Positions 1-9,163 are shown, counted from the stretch's first letter. The stretch: DNA of 64,000 nucleotides from CAYFLR01 sp964343805 (GCA_964343805.1 CAYFLR010000011.1:79351-143350), one strand, 5' to 3'. The notes: generated by a model not told the origin, from the sequence alone. Numbers and translations: made by a program.

Positions 1-660
1 AAAGGGGTCCGCTTTAGGGCTTGAAAGCTTTTGACCTTCAGTGAAATGGGTTTCTAAATAACTGGCAATGGTTTGGTCATATTGTTGAACTCTTTGAAAA
101 GTGAAGAGAGCCATCTCTTTCCGGACGTCATTGGAGACACAATTTTCTTGTTTTTCCATCTCTTCAATTATTTTTGGATAGAGGCTGGCATCGGGAACGA
201 CTAATGTGTGTTGATAGTTTTTGGCAGCAGCTCTTAAGAGGGAGGGGCCGCCAATATCAATATTTTCAATAGCGGTAGAGAGATCACAGTTTTCTTTTTG
301 GGTTACCTCTTCAAAGGGATAGAGGTTGCAGACCACCATGTCGATGGAGTCAATATTATGTTCAGTTAATTGTTTTTGATGGGATTCCTCATCTTTGCGA
401 GCCAAGATCCCACCAAAAACTTTAGGATGGAGAGTCTTGACTCGGCCATCGAGAATTTCGGGAAAACCGGTGTAATTGGATAGATCTTCAGCAGCAATGC
501 CTTGATCGGTCAAATACTTTCGAGTTCCTCCCGTGGAGTAAATCTTTATTTTGTTGAGTTGTAAATAGGTGGCGAGCTCTAATAAACCGGATTTATTAGA
601 GACGCTGATTAATGCGGACCGGATACTTTTCCTCGGAGAGGATTCAGCTTGTTGAGTCAT
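1..660 (-). CDS. purH: PurH, bifunctional AICAR transformylase/IMP cyclohydrolase (3' part cut by window edge)
   Basis: The N-terminal ~220 residues are visible, starting at the ATG at 660 (MTQQAESSPRKSIRSALISV). They form the MGS-like IMP cyclohydrolase domain: residues near SVSNKSGL, YSTGGT, GFPEILDGRVKTLHPK and NIDIGGPSLLRAAAKN are classic PurH motifs. The enzyme catalyses the last two steps of de novo IMP synthesis in the cytoplasm. The reading frame stays open to base 1, so the transformylase domain lies outside the window. It is the last gene of a minus-strand run with mgtE 96 bp upstream, so it may have its own promoter. Identification is from motif recognition and is secure. Confidence 0.93.
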   Translation of the reverse strand, partial: MTQQAESSPRKSIRSALISVSNKSGLLELATYLQLNKIKIYSTGGTRKYLTDQGIAAEDLSNYTGFPEILDGRVKTLHPKVFGGILARKDEESHQKQLTEHNIDSIDMVVCNLYPFEEVTQKENCDLSTAIENIDIGGPSLLRAAAKNYQHTLVVPDASLYPKIIEEMEKQENCVSNDVRKEMALFTFQRVQQYDQTIASYLETHFTEGQKLSSPKADPF

Positions 661-756
661 TGGTATCTCCCACAGTAAGTTAAATCTCTTTGCTTGGCAT
701 GCTCCATATCAAATAAACAGGTTGAATACAACCTCTTTCGATCAATTTGGGGAGGG

Positions 757-2124
757 TTAAAGAGTGTAGAGATAGAGGGAGAAAATACTTAAATAAATAA
801 ATAAGCCAAGAATATCATTGGCTGTAGTGATAAAAGGACCTGTGGCATTCGCTGGGTCAATATTAAATCTAAATAAGATGAGTGGAATCATTGAACCCAA
901 TACCCCAGAGACCAAAGAGACAATAAAAATTGATGAGGCCAATACCGTAGCCATTTTTACATCTGAAAACCATAGGGCTGTAACCACCGCAAGTGTAATT
1001 GAAATGATTACCCCATTGATAATGGCTACTTTCAGTTCTTTAAAAATACGCCTCCAGGTATCTAGCAGCTGTATCTCACCAGTAGCTAGTCCACGAACTG
1101 TTATAGAAGAGGATTGAATACTTATATTCCCGGCGGTACTGGCCACCACTGGAATAAAGAAGGCGAGAGCAATCATTTGATCAATAGCTGGTTGAAAGAC
1201 GCGAATCACTAGGGCGGACAATATTCCACCAAAAAGACCGAAGATAAGCCAGGGAATCCGATCTTTCATAGTCTTGACTACGGATTTTTCCAGCACCTCT
1301 TCCGAGCCAGTTCCGGACATGATCCCCTGGTCTTCCAGGATCTCCATTTGAATTACGTCTTGGACATCATCGAAGGTTAATCGCCCCACTAGATTGTGAT
1401 GATCATCCACTACGGGAATCACAACCAAGTCATATTTTTGGGCAATTTTTGCCGCCTCTTCTTGGTCAATGTGAGTGTGGACATGGATAACATCTTCTAT
1501 AATATAGTCTTTAATTGGATCTGCATCTTGAGCCAGGATAATATCCTGTAGCATCAGTTTCCCTACCAGTTTTTGATCCATTGAAACCACAAATATGGAA
1601 TAGATCTCGGGGAGCGAATCATCTTCTTTTCTCTCGCGCAGAATATTTACCACCTGTTCTTTTGTGTCACTCTCTTTCACTGCCACATAGACAGGAGACA
1701 TGATACCACCGGCTGAATCTTCCGGGTATTTTAGAAGCTTCTTCACCTCGGTTGAGGTGTCGGGTTCAAGAGTGGCTAATACCGCGTCAGCAACTTCATC
1801 TTCTAGCTCTGTGATGACATCAGCCGCATCTTCCGCATCCATCTCTTCGATGAAGGCGGAGATATCTCTTTTGTTTAAAAGAGCCAGGAGATCCTCTCTG
1901 AGACCAGGGTCCATTTCTGAGAGCACATCGGAGGCTTGTTCGGTGGGAAGAAGAAAGATGGTCTCTACCTGCTCTTCTTCATTGATGTGTACTAGAATCT
2001 CAGCGATTTCCACTGGATGGAGATCTTGAACCATCTTACGAGCGAGAGTTTTATTTTTTTGTTCTAATAAGTTTCTAAACTGAGTTATAAACTTTTTAGA
2101 GAGTTTAAATTGTTGATCATCCAT
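757..2124 (-). CDS. mgtE: MgtE magnesium transporter
   Basis: A 455-aa protein of the usual MgtE length. Residues ~1-130 are the acidic alpha-helical MgtE N domain (repeats such as HPVEIAEIL and LLPTEQASDVLSEMDP). Residues ~140-265 are two CBS domains (EDSAGGIMSP, VVIPVVDDHHNLVGRLT). Residues ~285-455 hold about five membrane segments with the Mg-channel region PVVASTAGNISIQSSSITVRG. It is a Mg2+-gated inner-membrane Mg2+ channel. It sits 16 bp downstream of gltX on the same strand, so the two are probably co-transcribed. No Mg-sensing leader RNA is visible in the short gap. Confidence 0.95.
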   Translation of the reverse strand: MDDQQFKLSKKFITQFRNLLEQKNKTLARKMVQDLHPVEIAEILVHINEEEQVETIFLLPTEQASDVLSEMDPGLREDLLALLNKRDISAFIEEMDAEDAADVITELEDEVADAVLATLEPDTSTEVKKLLKYPEDSAGGIMSPVYVAVKESDTKEQVVNILRERKEDDSLPEIYSIFVVSMDQKLVGKLMLQDIILAQDADPIKDYIIEDVIHVHTHIDQEEAAKIAQKYDLVVIPVVDDHHNLVGRLTFDDVQDVIQMEILEDQGIMSGTGSEEVLEKSVVKTMKDRIPWLIFGLFGGILSALVIRVFQPAIDQMIALAFFIPVVASTAGNISIQSSSITVRGLATGEIQLLDTWRRIFKELKVAIINGVIISITLAVVTALWFSDVKMATVLASSIFIVSLVSGVLGSMIPLILFRFNIDPANATGPFITTANDILGLFIYLSIFSLYLYTL

Positions 2125-2140
2125 AGTGTGGCCGTGGACT

Positions 2141-3589
2141 TTATTTCATCTGCTTTAGAAAATTGATCGCATGGCGAATGCGGCCCCGAGTTCTCTCTTT
2201 ACCCAAGACTGCAATGGTATCGAAGAGAGGAGGGGAGTCCTTTTTGCCAGTGGTGATAAAACGGAGGGGCATGAAAAGATCTTTGGGTTTCCACTCTATT
2301 TCATTTCGATAGCTATTGATAGATTCTGTGACGGTTTCCAGATCCCAAGTATTGATGGCGTCTAACTTCTCTGCCAGACCATTTAATACTTTAACGAACT
2401 CTTTTTTCTCTTTGTTCTTGGGAAGAATAGGTAATCCTTCATAGTCGAGGTTACCCACAAAGAAAAAGGCGTTAGCGGCAATGAAGTCTTCGAGTTTCTC
2501 TATGCGCTCTTGAATGAGAGGCACAATTTGCCTCAGATATTCATGGTTAAAAACGTTTTGTTCGATTTTTTTAACCAGATCTTCTTGGGGAAGGTTCCGT
2601 AGATAAATTCCATTGAGCCAATTCAGTTTGTCCATATCAAACACGGGACCACCGAGTTTGATCTTAGATAGTTCGAGATGTTTGATCATTTCTTCCAGAG
2701 TGAAAATCTCTGTCTCATCATCGATACTGAAGCCCATCAGGGCTAGAAAGTTACAAATGGCTTCCGGGAGATATCCCGCTTGTTTATAGTAATTGATGGA
2801 AACGGGATTCTTTCTTTTACTAATCTTTGATTTATTCTTATTGCGCAGTAAAGGCATGTGAATCCATTTTGGCTGCTCGAAACCAAGAGCCCGGTAAAGA
2901 TGAACATGTCTTGGGGTGGAAGAAATCCACTCTTCTGCTCGAATCACATGAGTAATTTTCATCAGGTGATCGTCAACCACTGATGCCAAATGATAGGTGG
3001 GGAACCCATCGGTTTTCAAAATGATCTGATCTTGCATGGTTGAGTTCTCGAAACTGATCTCTCCTCTCATCTCATCATGAAACTCAGTGGAACCGGAAAG
3101 GGGAAACTTCTGACGAATGACATAAGGAGTTTTTTGTTCTAGATGCTTTTTTATTTCCTCATCTGATAATTCTCGGCAGTGGCGGTCATAGCCGGTGGCC
3201 TCTTTGTTTGCTTTTTGCTTTTCCCGGAGTTCATCTAATCTTTCGGAAGTGCAAAAACAATAGTAGGCTTCTCCATCATCCACCATTTTTTGGGCATGTT
3301 CTTGGTAAATGTTCAGCCGTTCTGATTGGCGATAGGGACCATACTCTCCCCCTACATCAGGTCCTTCATCATAGTTGATTCCCAGCCATTTGAGAGCGGC
3401 AAATATCATTTCTTCTGACTCTTTGTTAGAGCGCGATTGATCGGTATCTTCTATGCGAAGGATAAATTTTCCTCCATACTTTTTAGCAAAGGCATAGTTG
3501 AAAAGAGCTATATAAGCGGTTCCTACATGGGGATCGCCGGTGGGACTTGGAGCAACGCGAACACGTACGTCTTGATTTTCTGGGCTCAT
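2141..3589 (-). CDS. gltX: Glutamyl-tRNA synthetase
   Basis: A 482-aa class I aminoacyl-tRNA synthetase that charges tRNA-Glu in the cytoplasm. The HIGH-type signature is PSPTGDPHVGT at residues ~14-24 and the KMSKS-type loop is KISKR at 255-259. Cysteines around 111-113 (YCFCTSE) and 138 (RHC) resemble the GluRS zinc-binding region. The length is normal for a bacterial GluRS. It cannot be told from sequence alone whether it also charges tRNA-Gln. It lies between the cyclic-nucleotide-binding protein gene (57 bp upstream) and mgtE (16 bp downstream). Confidence 0.95.
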   Translation of the reverse strand: MSPENQDVRVRVAPSPTGDPHVGTAYIALFNYAFAKKYGGKFILRIEDTDQSRSNKESEEMIFAALKWLGINYDEGPDVGGEYGPYRQSERLNIYQEHAQKMVDDGEAYYCFCTSERLDELREKQKANKEATGYDRHCRELSDEEIKKHLEQKTPYVIRQKFPLSGSTEFHDEMRGEISFENSTMQDQIILKTDGFPTYHLASVVDDHLMKITHVIRAEEWISSTPRHVHLYRALGFEQPKWIHMPLLRNKNKSKISKRKNPVSINYYKQAGYLPEAICNFLALMGFSIDDETEIFTLEEMIKHLELSKIKLGGPVFDMDKLNWLNGIYLRNLPQEDLVKKIEQNVFNHEYLRQIVPLIQERIEKLEDFIAANAFFFVGNLDYEGLPILPKNKEKKEFVKVLNGLAEKLDAINTWDLETVTESINSYRNEIEWKPKDLFMPLRFITTGKKDSPPLFDTIAVLGKERTRGRIRHAINFLKQMK

Positions 3590-3646
3590 GGGGACTCCTT
3601 TTGATAGCTGTTAACGAATGGATTGAAAAGATGGATGGTCTTCCAG

Positions 3647-4627
3647 CTAAGCTAAGCCTTCTTGAACAAAATCTCGAATCATCTGTTGGTACTTGAGGAA
3701 GAGCTGTACATCTTTTTTGCCACAACGTATACCCACATCGTCTCCCGAGGTGGATACTTTTTTTACTAATTCATTTTCTACTAGTTGGTCAACGGCCTCT
3801 TCCCAACCCTCGGTATTTATTTCTTCATCTTTTTCCGCTTCTAATCGGAGATTGGAAACGGTTAAGGTCATTGATTCGTAAGTTGCTTCTTTAGAGACTT
3901 TGCAAATCATTTCTAGCAGGGAAAAGGCTGGGGGGCTAAGGCATATATCGGCATTTTTTTGTTCTAATGCGTATTTTTGAAGAAATTCTACAAAATTATA
4001 AAACAGAGGGCGGTTATTAAAAATAATCACTTCATTTTTATAAGTGTCTTGACCATACTTCAAAAATCCATATTTGATGAAGATATCAATCACTTTTTTG
4101 ATTCGCTCAAAATCCTCGTTGAATACATCTTCCACCATTAATTTAAAGGATGTGAGATTCATTAAAAATTCTTTATCCTGTTTGGTGGCCATCTTATGGC
4201 AAATCAAAGAGATGACAGTGGTGATCTTGGTCACATTATGGAGAGGAAACTTCTGGGTTTGAACATTTCCTTGGGATACTTCTTTGAGTTTTTCGTTGGT
4301 TTGGCGCAGGCGAGCGGAGAGACTCCGCATCATAATAACAAACCAACCAGGAATTTGTTTAAGTAGTTTTTTAAAATCAGTGAGGTCAATGACCGTAACT
4401 TCTGAGTCCATCACTGCTTTGGCAGAAGCCGAACGGGGTTTATTCTCAAAGAACGCCATCTCTCCCAGGATAGCTCCTGGCTCTAAATAGGCAAAGAGAA
4501 TCTCTTCTTCTTCTTTGATCTGATAGATCTTGAGCTTGCCTGAACGTAGAATATACATTCCATCATTAGCCGCTCCTTCTTCGAAGAGAACCTCGTTTTC
4601 TTTGTAAATTTTGTTTTTTCCAGCCAT
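3647..4627 (-). CDS. Cyclic-nucleotide-binding-domain regulator (Crp-like N domain, atypical C half)
   Basis: A 326-aa soluble protein. Residues ~8-115 form a cNMP-binding beta-roll (VLFEEGAANDGMYILRSG, GAILGEMAFFENKPRSASAKA). The GEMAFF...RSASA phosphate-binding cassette matches nucleotide binders. The remaining ~200 residues are helical and I see no recognisable Crp-type DNA-binding helix, so it may regulate by protein contact rather than as a transcription factor. The start ATG at 4627 is followed by MAGKNKIYKE. It is divergent from lgt across ~105 bp of AT-rich DNA. It heads the minus-strand run gltX-mgtE-purH. The ligand is unknown. Confidence 0.75.
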   Translation of the reverse strand: MAGKNKIYKENEVLFEEGAANDGMYILRSGKLKIYQIKEEEEILFAYLEPGAILGEMAFFENKPRSASAKAVMDSEVTVIDLTDFKKLLKQIPGWFVIMMRSLSARLRQTNEKLKEVSQGNVQTQKFPLHNVTKITTVISLICHKMATKQDKEFLMNLTSFKLMVEDVFNEDFERIKKVIDIFIKYGFLKYGQDTYKNEVIIFNNRPLFYNFVEFLQKYALEQKNADICLSPPAFSLLEMICKVSKEATYESMTLTVSNLRLEAEKDEEINTEGWEEAVDQLVENELVKKVSTSGDDVGIRCGKKDVQLFLKYQQMIRDFVQEGLA

Positions 4628-4732
4628 CTATACAATAATAATATTTTGTTATATTCTTGAAAATTATGAGATAATTTTACTCTAAGTGCAACGTTAAAGT
4701 AAAAAACTTCCTAAAAATAGGGGATTCTCAGT

Positions 4733-5633
4733 TTGTATGTGCATGATCTCAATCCCATTGCTATAGAAATTGGCGAGTTTAAACTCAGCTGGTACTGGCT
4801 CATGTACCTGCTTGGCTTTTGGCAGGTGCTTTATTTTGTCCTAAGGATAAAAAAAGAGGGCCACACCTCATTAGCCAGGAATGATATTCTCGATTATATG
4901 CTATGGGGCTGGGTGGGATTACTCGCTGGAGCTCGGCTAGGCTATGCTCTTTTTTATCACCTCGACCTTTTTATTAAGAATCCGGATTATCTTTATAAGA
5001 TTTGGATGGGGGGGATGAGTTTTCATGGAGCCTTGATTGGAGTTACTCTTTCAACCTTGATTTGTGCTCTGTATAAGAAGCAAAACTTTCTCTCATTTAT
5101 GGACTTGGTGGTTATTCCTATTCCTATGGCTTTAGGTTTTGGTCGGATTGCCAATTTTATAAATGGAGAATTATGGGGGCGACCCACCGATGTCCNNNNN
5201 NNNNNNNNNNNNNNNNNNNNNNNNNNNNNNNNNNNNNNNNNNNNNNNNNNNNNNNNNNNNNNNNNNNNNNNNNNNNNNNNNNNNNNNNNNNNNNNATGTT
5301 CCTTGGGCGGTTATTTTTCCTTTTGTGGACAAATTACCTCGTCATCCATCCCAACTTTACCAGGCGTGCTTAGAGGGTTTTTTGCTCTTTGCTATCTTAT
5401 GGTTGATGCGGTCACAGCTCAAAACCACCGGGAAGCTCTCGGCCTATTTCCTTATCTTTTACGGTATTTTAAGATTTATTGTTGAGTTCTTTAGGGAACC
5501 TGACAAACAGGTGGGTTTTCTTCTTCAATATTTCTCTATGGGACAGATTCTTTGCTTTGTAATGATTGCAGGGGGGGCGTTTCTACTGTATCTAAGTACT
5601 AAAACTAAGCCTCAAGCCCAACCAGGGACATGA
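4733..5633 (+). CDS. lgt: Lgt, prolipoprotein diacylglyceryl transferase (interrupted by an assembly gap)
   Basis: The inner-membrane enzyme that transfers diacylglycerol to the lipobox cysteine of prolipoproteins; the many lipoproteins in this window would be its substrates. The Lgt signature GRIANFINGELWGRPTD lies just before the gap, and RHPSQLYQACLEG plus ILRFIVEFFREPD lies after it. Several hydrophobic segments flank these. The two halves are in different frames because the 100-N run at 5196-5295 is a padded gap, so the exact missing length is unknown. The likely start is TTG at 4733 (MYVHDLNP). Confidence 0.92.
5196..5295. other. 100-N assembly gap inside lgt
   Basis: A run of exactly 100 undetermined bases. 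The reading frame of lgt differs on the two sides, so 100 is a placeholder and not the true length. Confidence 0.99.
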
Positions 5634-5816
5634 TTCTTATATAAGATTGGGTCGGGACAGAAAGTTGACCAGAAAGCCAATTTTTATTCATTTGTTATCA
5701 TTCCCAGCTTGCATATTTTTTTTATCCTGCATATACTGATTTCCAAATTCGTTATTATTTCAGAAGAAAGACCAACAGATTTTCAAAATCTTTTTATCAC
5801 TATCAAGGAGGGATCT

Positions 5817-7307
5817 ATGAGAAGAATGTCTGTATTGTTGTTGGCTCTGGCCTTTATTATGCCTGCGGTTGTCTGGGCTGTGGATGGACAGGACTACTTA
5901 GTTAAACTGAAAGGTCAAAGTGAAGAGAGTAAAAATGTGCTCTACCACTTTGAAAAAATGGGTGCCAAGGTAACCCCATTAGGAATTGGTAACTGGGTTC
6001 GAGTTGAAATTCCTAACCATGCTAACAAGAGAATCAATATTGGATCTTTGAAATCCAATCCTCAAGTGATGCATGTACAAAAAAATAAGATTATCTCTCT
6101 GATGGAAGATTATCGAATTAAAGATCCAGGAATGAGAAAAGTCATTGCCGCTTTAAAAGAGCAAGAAGATCTCCGAGAAGATTCTCCTTTTAGAGCTGCT
6201 GAAGATAACCCACCGATTCCAGATATGGTTGCTCATGAAGCGGGAGACGATCCTAAATTTTCTGAGCAGTGGGGAATGAACGACATTGGAGCCAAAGAAG
6301 CTTGGGAAAAAACCACTGGCTCTGAAGAGATGATTGTCGCTGTTCTTGATACCGGTGTTGACTACACTCATGAAGATCTACTTCCTAATCTTTGGAGAAA
6401 CCCTGGTGAAACAGGTGAAGATGAGAATGGAAATGATAAAGCCACCAACGGAATCGATGATGATAACAATGGTTATGTTGACGATGTGGTTGGATATGAC
6501 TTTGTTTCTAAAGATAGCAAGCCTTATGACTTAACTTTAAGTCTCCTCGAAGTTGTTATGAGTGGTGGTAACCCAGGACATGGTACTCACTGTGCTGGTA
6601 ACGTTGCCGCTAAAGGAAATAACAGTAAAGGTATTGCTGGAGTTGCTCCCGATGTAAAAATCATGTCTCTGCGTTTTATCAGTGAAAAAGGTCAAGGAAC
6701 CACAGCTGATGCGATCTTAGCTATTAAATATGCGGTAGATAATGGCGCTCGTGTTCTTTCCAACTCTTGGGGAGGCGAAGGAAAAGATGATGATGCGGAT
6801 GAGGAGAACGTCGCTCTTAAAGAAGCCGTGCAATATGTGGCAGAGCATGATGGTCTCTTTATTGTAGCTGCTGGAAATGGCCGTAATGGTAAGGGATACA
6901 ATAATGATACAGATTCCAAACCAGTTTATCCTTCCAGCTATGATTTTGATCATATTATTTCTGTTGCAGCCTTAGATAGCAACGATGCCTTAGGTGCATT
7001 CTCTAACTTCGGTAAAAAGACTGTAGATATTGGAGCTCCTGGAGTCAAAGTTTTCTCCACAGTTCCAGGAAACAAATACTCAGATACTATTTTGAATTTC
7101 TTAATCACCGTAACATGGGATGGAACATCCATGGCTTGTCCACACGTTGCTGGAGCAGCGGCTCTTTACTGGTCACTTGATCCAGAAATGAGCTACAAGG
7201 ATGTTCGTGATGCGGTCTTAGGCAGTGCGAAAGAAATTCCTGCTCTTAGGGGCAAGGTTTCAACTGATGGAAAGTTAGATGTGAAAGGTCTTATTTTAGG
7301 CAACTAA
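5817..7307 (+). CDS. Secreted subtilisin-like serine protease (peptidase S8)
   Basis: A 496-aa exported protease. The start is the ATG at 5817 behind a perfect AAGGAGG. Residues 1-21 are a signal peptide (MRRMSVLLLALAFIMPAVVWA). Residues ~25-95 look like an I9-type propeptide (DYLVKLKG, HVQKNKIISL). The catalytic domain carries Asp178 (AVLDTGVD), His255 (GHGTHCAG), oxyanion Asn354 (AAGNG) and Ser438 (GTSMACPHVAG), so it should be active. An Asp/Asn-rich insert (~200-225) may bind calcium. It has no C-terminal extension. It is transcribed alone, and a terminator follows. In predatory or scavenging bacteria such enzymes digest external protein; the substrate here is unknown. Confidence 0.9.
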   Translation: MRRMSVLLLALAFIMPAVVWAVDGQDYLVKLKGQSEESKNVLYHFEKMGAKVTPLGIGNWVRVEIPNHANKRINIGSLKSNPQVMHVQKNKIISLMEDYRIKDPGMRKVIAALKEQEDLREDSPFRAAEDNPPIPDMVAHEAGDDPKFSEQWGMNDIGAKEAWEKTTGSEEMIVAVLDTGVDYTHEDLLPNLWRNPGETGEDENGNDKATNGIDDDNNGYVDDVVGYDFVSKDSKPYDLTLSLLEVVMSGGNPGHGTHCAGNVAAKGNNSKGIAGVAPDVKIMSLRFISEKGQGTTADAILAIKYAVDNGARVLSNSWGGEGKDDDADEENVALKEAVQYVAEHDGLFIVAAGNGRNGKGYNNDTDSKPVYPSSYDFDHIISVAALDSNDALGAFSNFGKKTVDIGAPGVKVFSTVPGNKYSDTILNFLITVTWDGTSMACPHVAGAAALYWSLDPEMSYKDVRDAVLGSAKEIPALRGKVSTDGKLDVKGLILGN

Positions 7308-7331
7308 TTTTTCTAGTTAATTAGGTTTGAC

Positions 7332-8369
7332 TTAAAGGGGGGCTGACATGGAGTTGGCTCTCCTTTTTTTTTGCAAAGCTTTTATTCGATCCTTTATTAA
7401 CTCAATAAATCTCTGTTGATACTCGGAGGGGAGGGGGGACCGTTTGATAAGAGAGTCGTTTTTCAGAATTGAGGTTATTAGCTTTGTAATGTTATTTTTT
7501 ATGGTCTTCTCTGGCAGCTCAAAGCGAGTTCCCATCTCAATAAAATCCTGCAAAGTATAAAAGCCATAGTTTTGGAAGCTCTCAGAATAAATTGCTTCAG
7601 AGTTTTCCAGCTCCGTAAAGCATAAAGCCATAAACTGGTTGTCTCCTGGGAAAAGATTCGTACTGACTTTGTCGTAAACAGGAGACAAATCATGATAATA
7701 ATGACCTTGTGCATCAATGGGTTTAACTACAGAAATATTCTTTAAATGATAATCGGCATCGCCTATTAGGTAGCTAAATGCAATCCGTTTGATCAATTCC
7801 AGTGCGACCTTTCTTTTATTACCACATGCTAGAACTGCTTCTGCAATAACCCTTTCATAAGAATTATCATATTTATAGTTGCCATCTTTGTCTCTGGGGA
7901 TATCCATTATCTGGGTCATGTCTTCTTGGTGCAGAATTTTTTTCCCACGGATATTACGATCAAAGCGTTTTATAATATAAGCCCATTCCCCATTAGCCAG
8001 ATTGATCAAAGCCACAGGAGGAACTATAAATCCACACTTTTTGGCAAGTATCATGCATAAATGCTCTAACTCGGCCACAAAGGGGTAACCTTCAGGAGTA
8101 GGTTTAAGAATGATGGCTCCCTCTACATCCGTTGGAATTAATTTTTTGTTCTGTACTTTAAGTGATATTTTAGGCTGAGCTCCACTAATGGACATGCGTT
8201 TCAAAATTTTGGGTGTCCAATCGATGAGTATCTCTGTTCTTGAGTATTCAAATTCAAGGGAAATAGTTTTGTTTTCAAAAAATCGTTTCACGCATTTCAA
8301 ATGATAATGCTGATCTATTATCTTGTCGTCGAGAGGGTCTAAACAGATCATACAGTTGTTAATTGTCAT
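7332..8369 (-). CDS. hipT: HipT-type serine/threonine kinase toxin of a HipBST system
   Basis: A 345-aa HipA-family kinase lacking the N-subdomain 1, which is supplied by the separate upstream gene. The N-terminus has Cys6, Cys9, His23 and Cys26 spaced like a small zinc site. The Gly-rich loop reads RMSISGAQPK with the Ser60-Ile-Ser62 pair that is autophosphorylated in characterised HipT. YIIKRFDR, the catalytic loop GDADYHLKN and LSPVYDK follow. In E. coli O127 HipT phosphorylates tryptophanyl-tRNA synthetase and halts translation; the same target here is inference. It overlaps hipS by 11 bp, implying coupled translation. Its last codons also encode the terminator of the convergent protease. 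Confidence 0.85.
   Translation of the reverse strand: MTINNCMICLDPLDDKIIDQHYHLKCVKRFFENKTISLEFEYSRTEILIDWTPKILKRMSISGAQPKISLKVQNKKLIPTDVEGAIILKPTPEGYPFVAELEHLCMILAKKCGFIVPPVALINLANGEWAYIIKRFDRNIRGKKILHQEDMTQIMDIPRDKDGNYKYDNSYERVIAEAVLACGNKRKVALELIKRIAFSYLIGDADYHLKNISVVKPIDAQGHYYHDLSPVYDKVSTNLFPGDNQFMALCFTELENSEAIYSESFQNYGFYTLQDFIEMGTRFELPEKTIKNNITKLITSILKNDSLIKRSPLPSEYQQRFIELIKDRIKALQKKRRANSMSAPL
7334..7372 (+). terminator. Rho-independent terminator of the subtilase gene, inside the hipT 3' end
   Basis: An 11-bp stem (7334-7344 AAAGGGGGGCT with 7356-7366, including G-U pairs), an 11-nt loop and a T tract to 7372. It begins 27 bp after the protease stop codon. It lies within the final codons of convergent hipT. 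Confidence 0.7.
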
Positions 8370-8721
8370 TCGTGTCGTCCTCTACTCTTATTGAAACCGC
8401 GCCAATCATATCTACTCCATTGTTTCTGAGTAAATTAAAGTAATCCATCTCATCTATTTTTTGTAGCTTAGATTGACGTTTAAGATTCCATCCCTCCGAA
8501 ACCAGCCCTTGAAAAAAAGGAAACATAGTTTTTGCAAGAAAAGGAGTTTGCTGCAGTGGAAATTTATAAGCAATTGCAGAGGGATTTGTTTGGGAAAGAT
8601 ATTTAGGTAAGTATTGAAATCTAAAAATTAGCGAGGGGGAATCTTGAGTCTTTAGCTTATCTAAATAACCTACATGCTGATCATTATAAAAAACTAAAAG
8701 CCGGTCTATTAACTCTAACAT
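8359..8721 (-). CDS. hipS: HipS, small antitoxin homologous to the HipA N-subdomain 1
   Basis: A 120-aa protein matching the N-terminal 'couple-hipA' subdomain: DRLLVFYNDQHVGYLDK, FRFQYLPKYLS, FPLQQTPF and FPFFQGLVSEGW correspond to the VGxL, YxxxWL, ISLSLP and F-NLLPEG positions of HipA. In HipBST systems this free-standing domain, rather than HipB, neutralises the kinase. It lies 7 bp after hipB and overlaps hipT by 11 bp. The start is the ATG at 8721, MLELIDRLLVF. Confidence comes from motif plus gene order. Confidence 0.8.
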   Translation of the reverse strand: MLELIDRLLVFYNDQHVGYLDKLKTQDSPSLIFRFQYLPKYLSQTNPSAIAYKFPLQQTPFLAKTMFPFFQGLVSEGWNLKRQSKLQKIDEMDYFNLLRNNGVDMIGAVSIRVEDDTNDN

Positions 8722-8728
8722 AGATCAC

Positions 8729-9034
8729 CTAATTATTTCGTAATAATATGTCTATTCCTAAGGCTCTTATGATTGATTTTACTTGGTGGAATGAGATATT
8801 TGCCCCTTGTTCAAACCTGGCCACCTGTGAGAGTGAGACTCCGCATAATTCAGATAAATCTCGTTGGGATAATTTTTGTTTTTTGCGTTCCTTGGCTATT
8901 TGGTGCCCTAATTTTTCAAAGGTAGTTTCAACTATCTGTTGATATCTCTCATCAACTGCCTGATTGACTATATCTTCAATCATAGTTGTGATGGTGTGGT
9001 TAACTTGATTTCTAATTTCCTTAGATAAACTCAT
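8729..9034 (-). CDS. hipB: HipB-type Xre/HTH regulator
   Basis: A 101-aa protein with a helical N half and an HTH_3 domain at residues ~50-95 (LSQRDLSELCGVSLSQVARFEQG). It is expected to bind the repeated sites just upstream and repress hipBST, and it augments inhibition of HipT in described systems. It is the first gene of the three-gene minus-strand operon, with 7 bp to hipS. The N-terminal ~45 residues (VNHTITTMIEDIVNQAV) are longer than in minimal HipB and may dimerise. The specific function is inferred from the HTH and from context. Confidence 0.82.
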   Translation of the reverse strand: MSLSKEIRNQVNHTITTMIEDIVNQAVDERYQQIVETTFEKLGHQIAKERKKQKLSQRDLSELCGVSLSQVARFEQGANISFHQVKSIIRALGIDILLRNN

Positions 9035-9045
9035 GATAAAGCCTG

Positions 9046-9127
9046 ATTTGAATTAAATTTACTAATATACTTAGTATTATATCATATTTGAATTAATTTG
9101 TTTTACGTAGTTCATATTTGAATTAAT
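9046..9127 (-). promoter_or_regulatory. hipBST promoter with three iterated operator-like sites
   Basis: Three copies of ATTTGAATTAA on the plus strand at 9046-9056, 9086-9096 and 9116-9126; the last two extend to CATATTTGAATTAAT. Spacings of 40 and 30 bp put all three on the same DNA face. A palindrome ATACTTAGTAT lies at 9067-9077. On the coding strand a TATAAT box covers 9076-9081, and the middle repeat falls in the spacer upstream of it. The arrangement suggests HipB autoregulation; binding is inference. Confidence 0.6.
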
Positions 9128-9163
9128 CTTGGGAATAATATCTCTATTTTTGTCAAATAAGAG

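Noticed and set aside
818..1117. Plus-strand ORF opposite mgtE
   Set aside because: It is an antisense shadow of a well-conserved gene and has no ribosome binding site. The same applies to the antisense ORFs inside gltX, SNF2, topB and the glycan genes.
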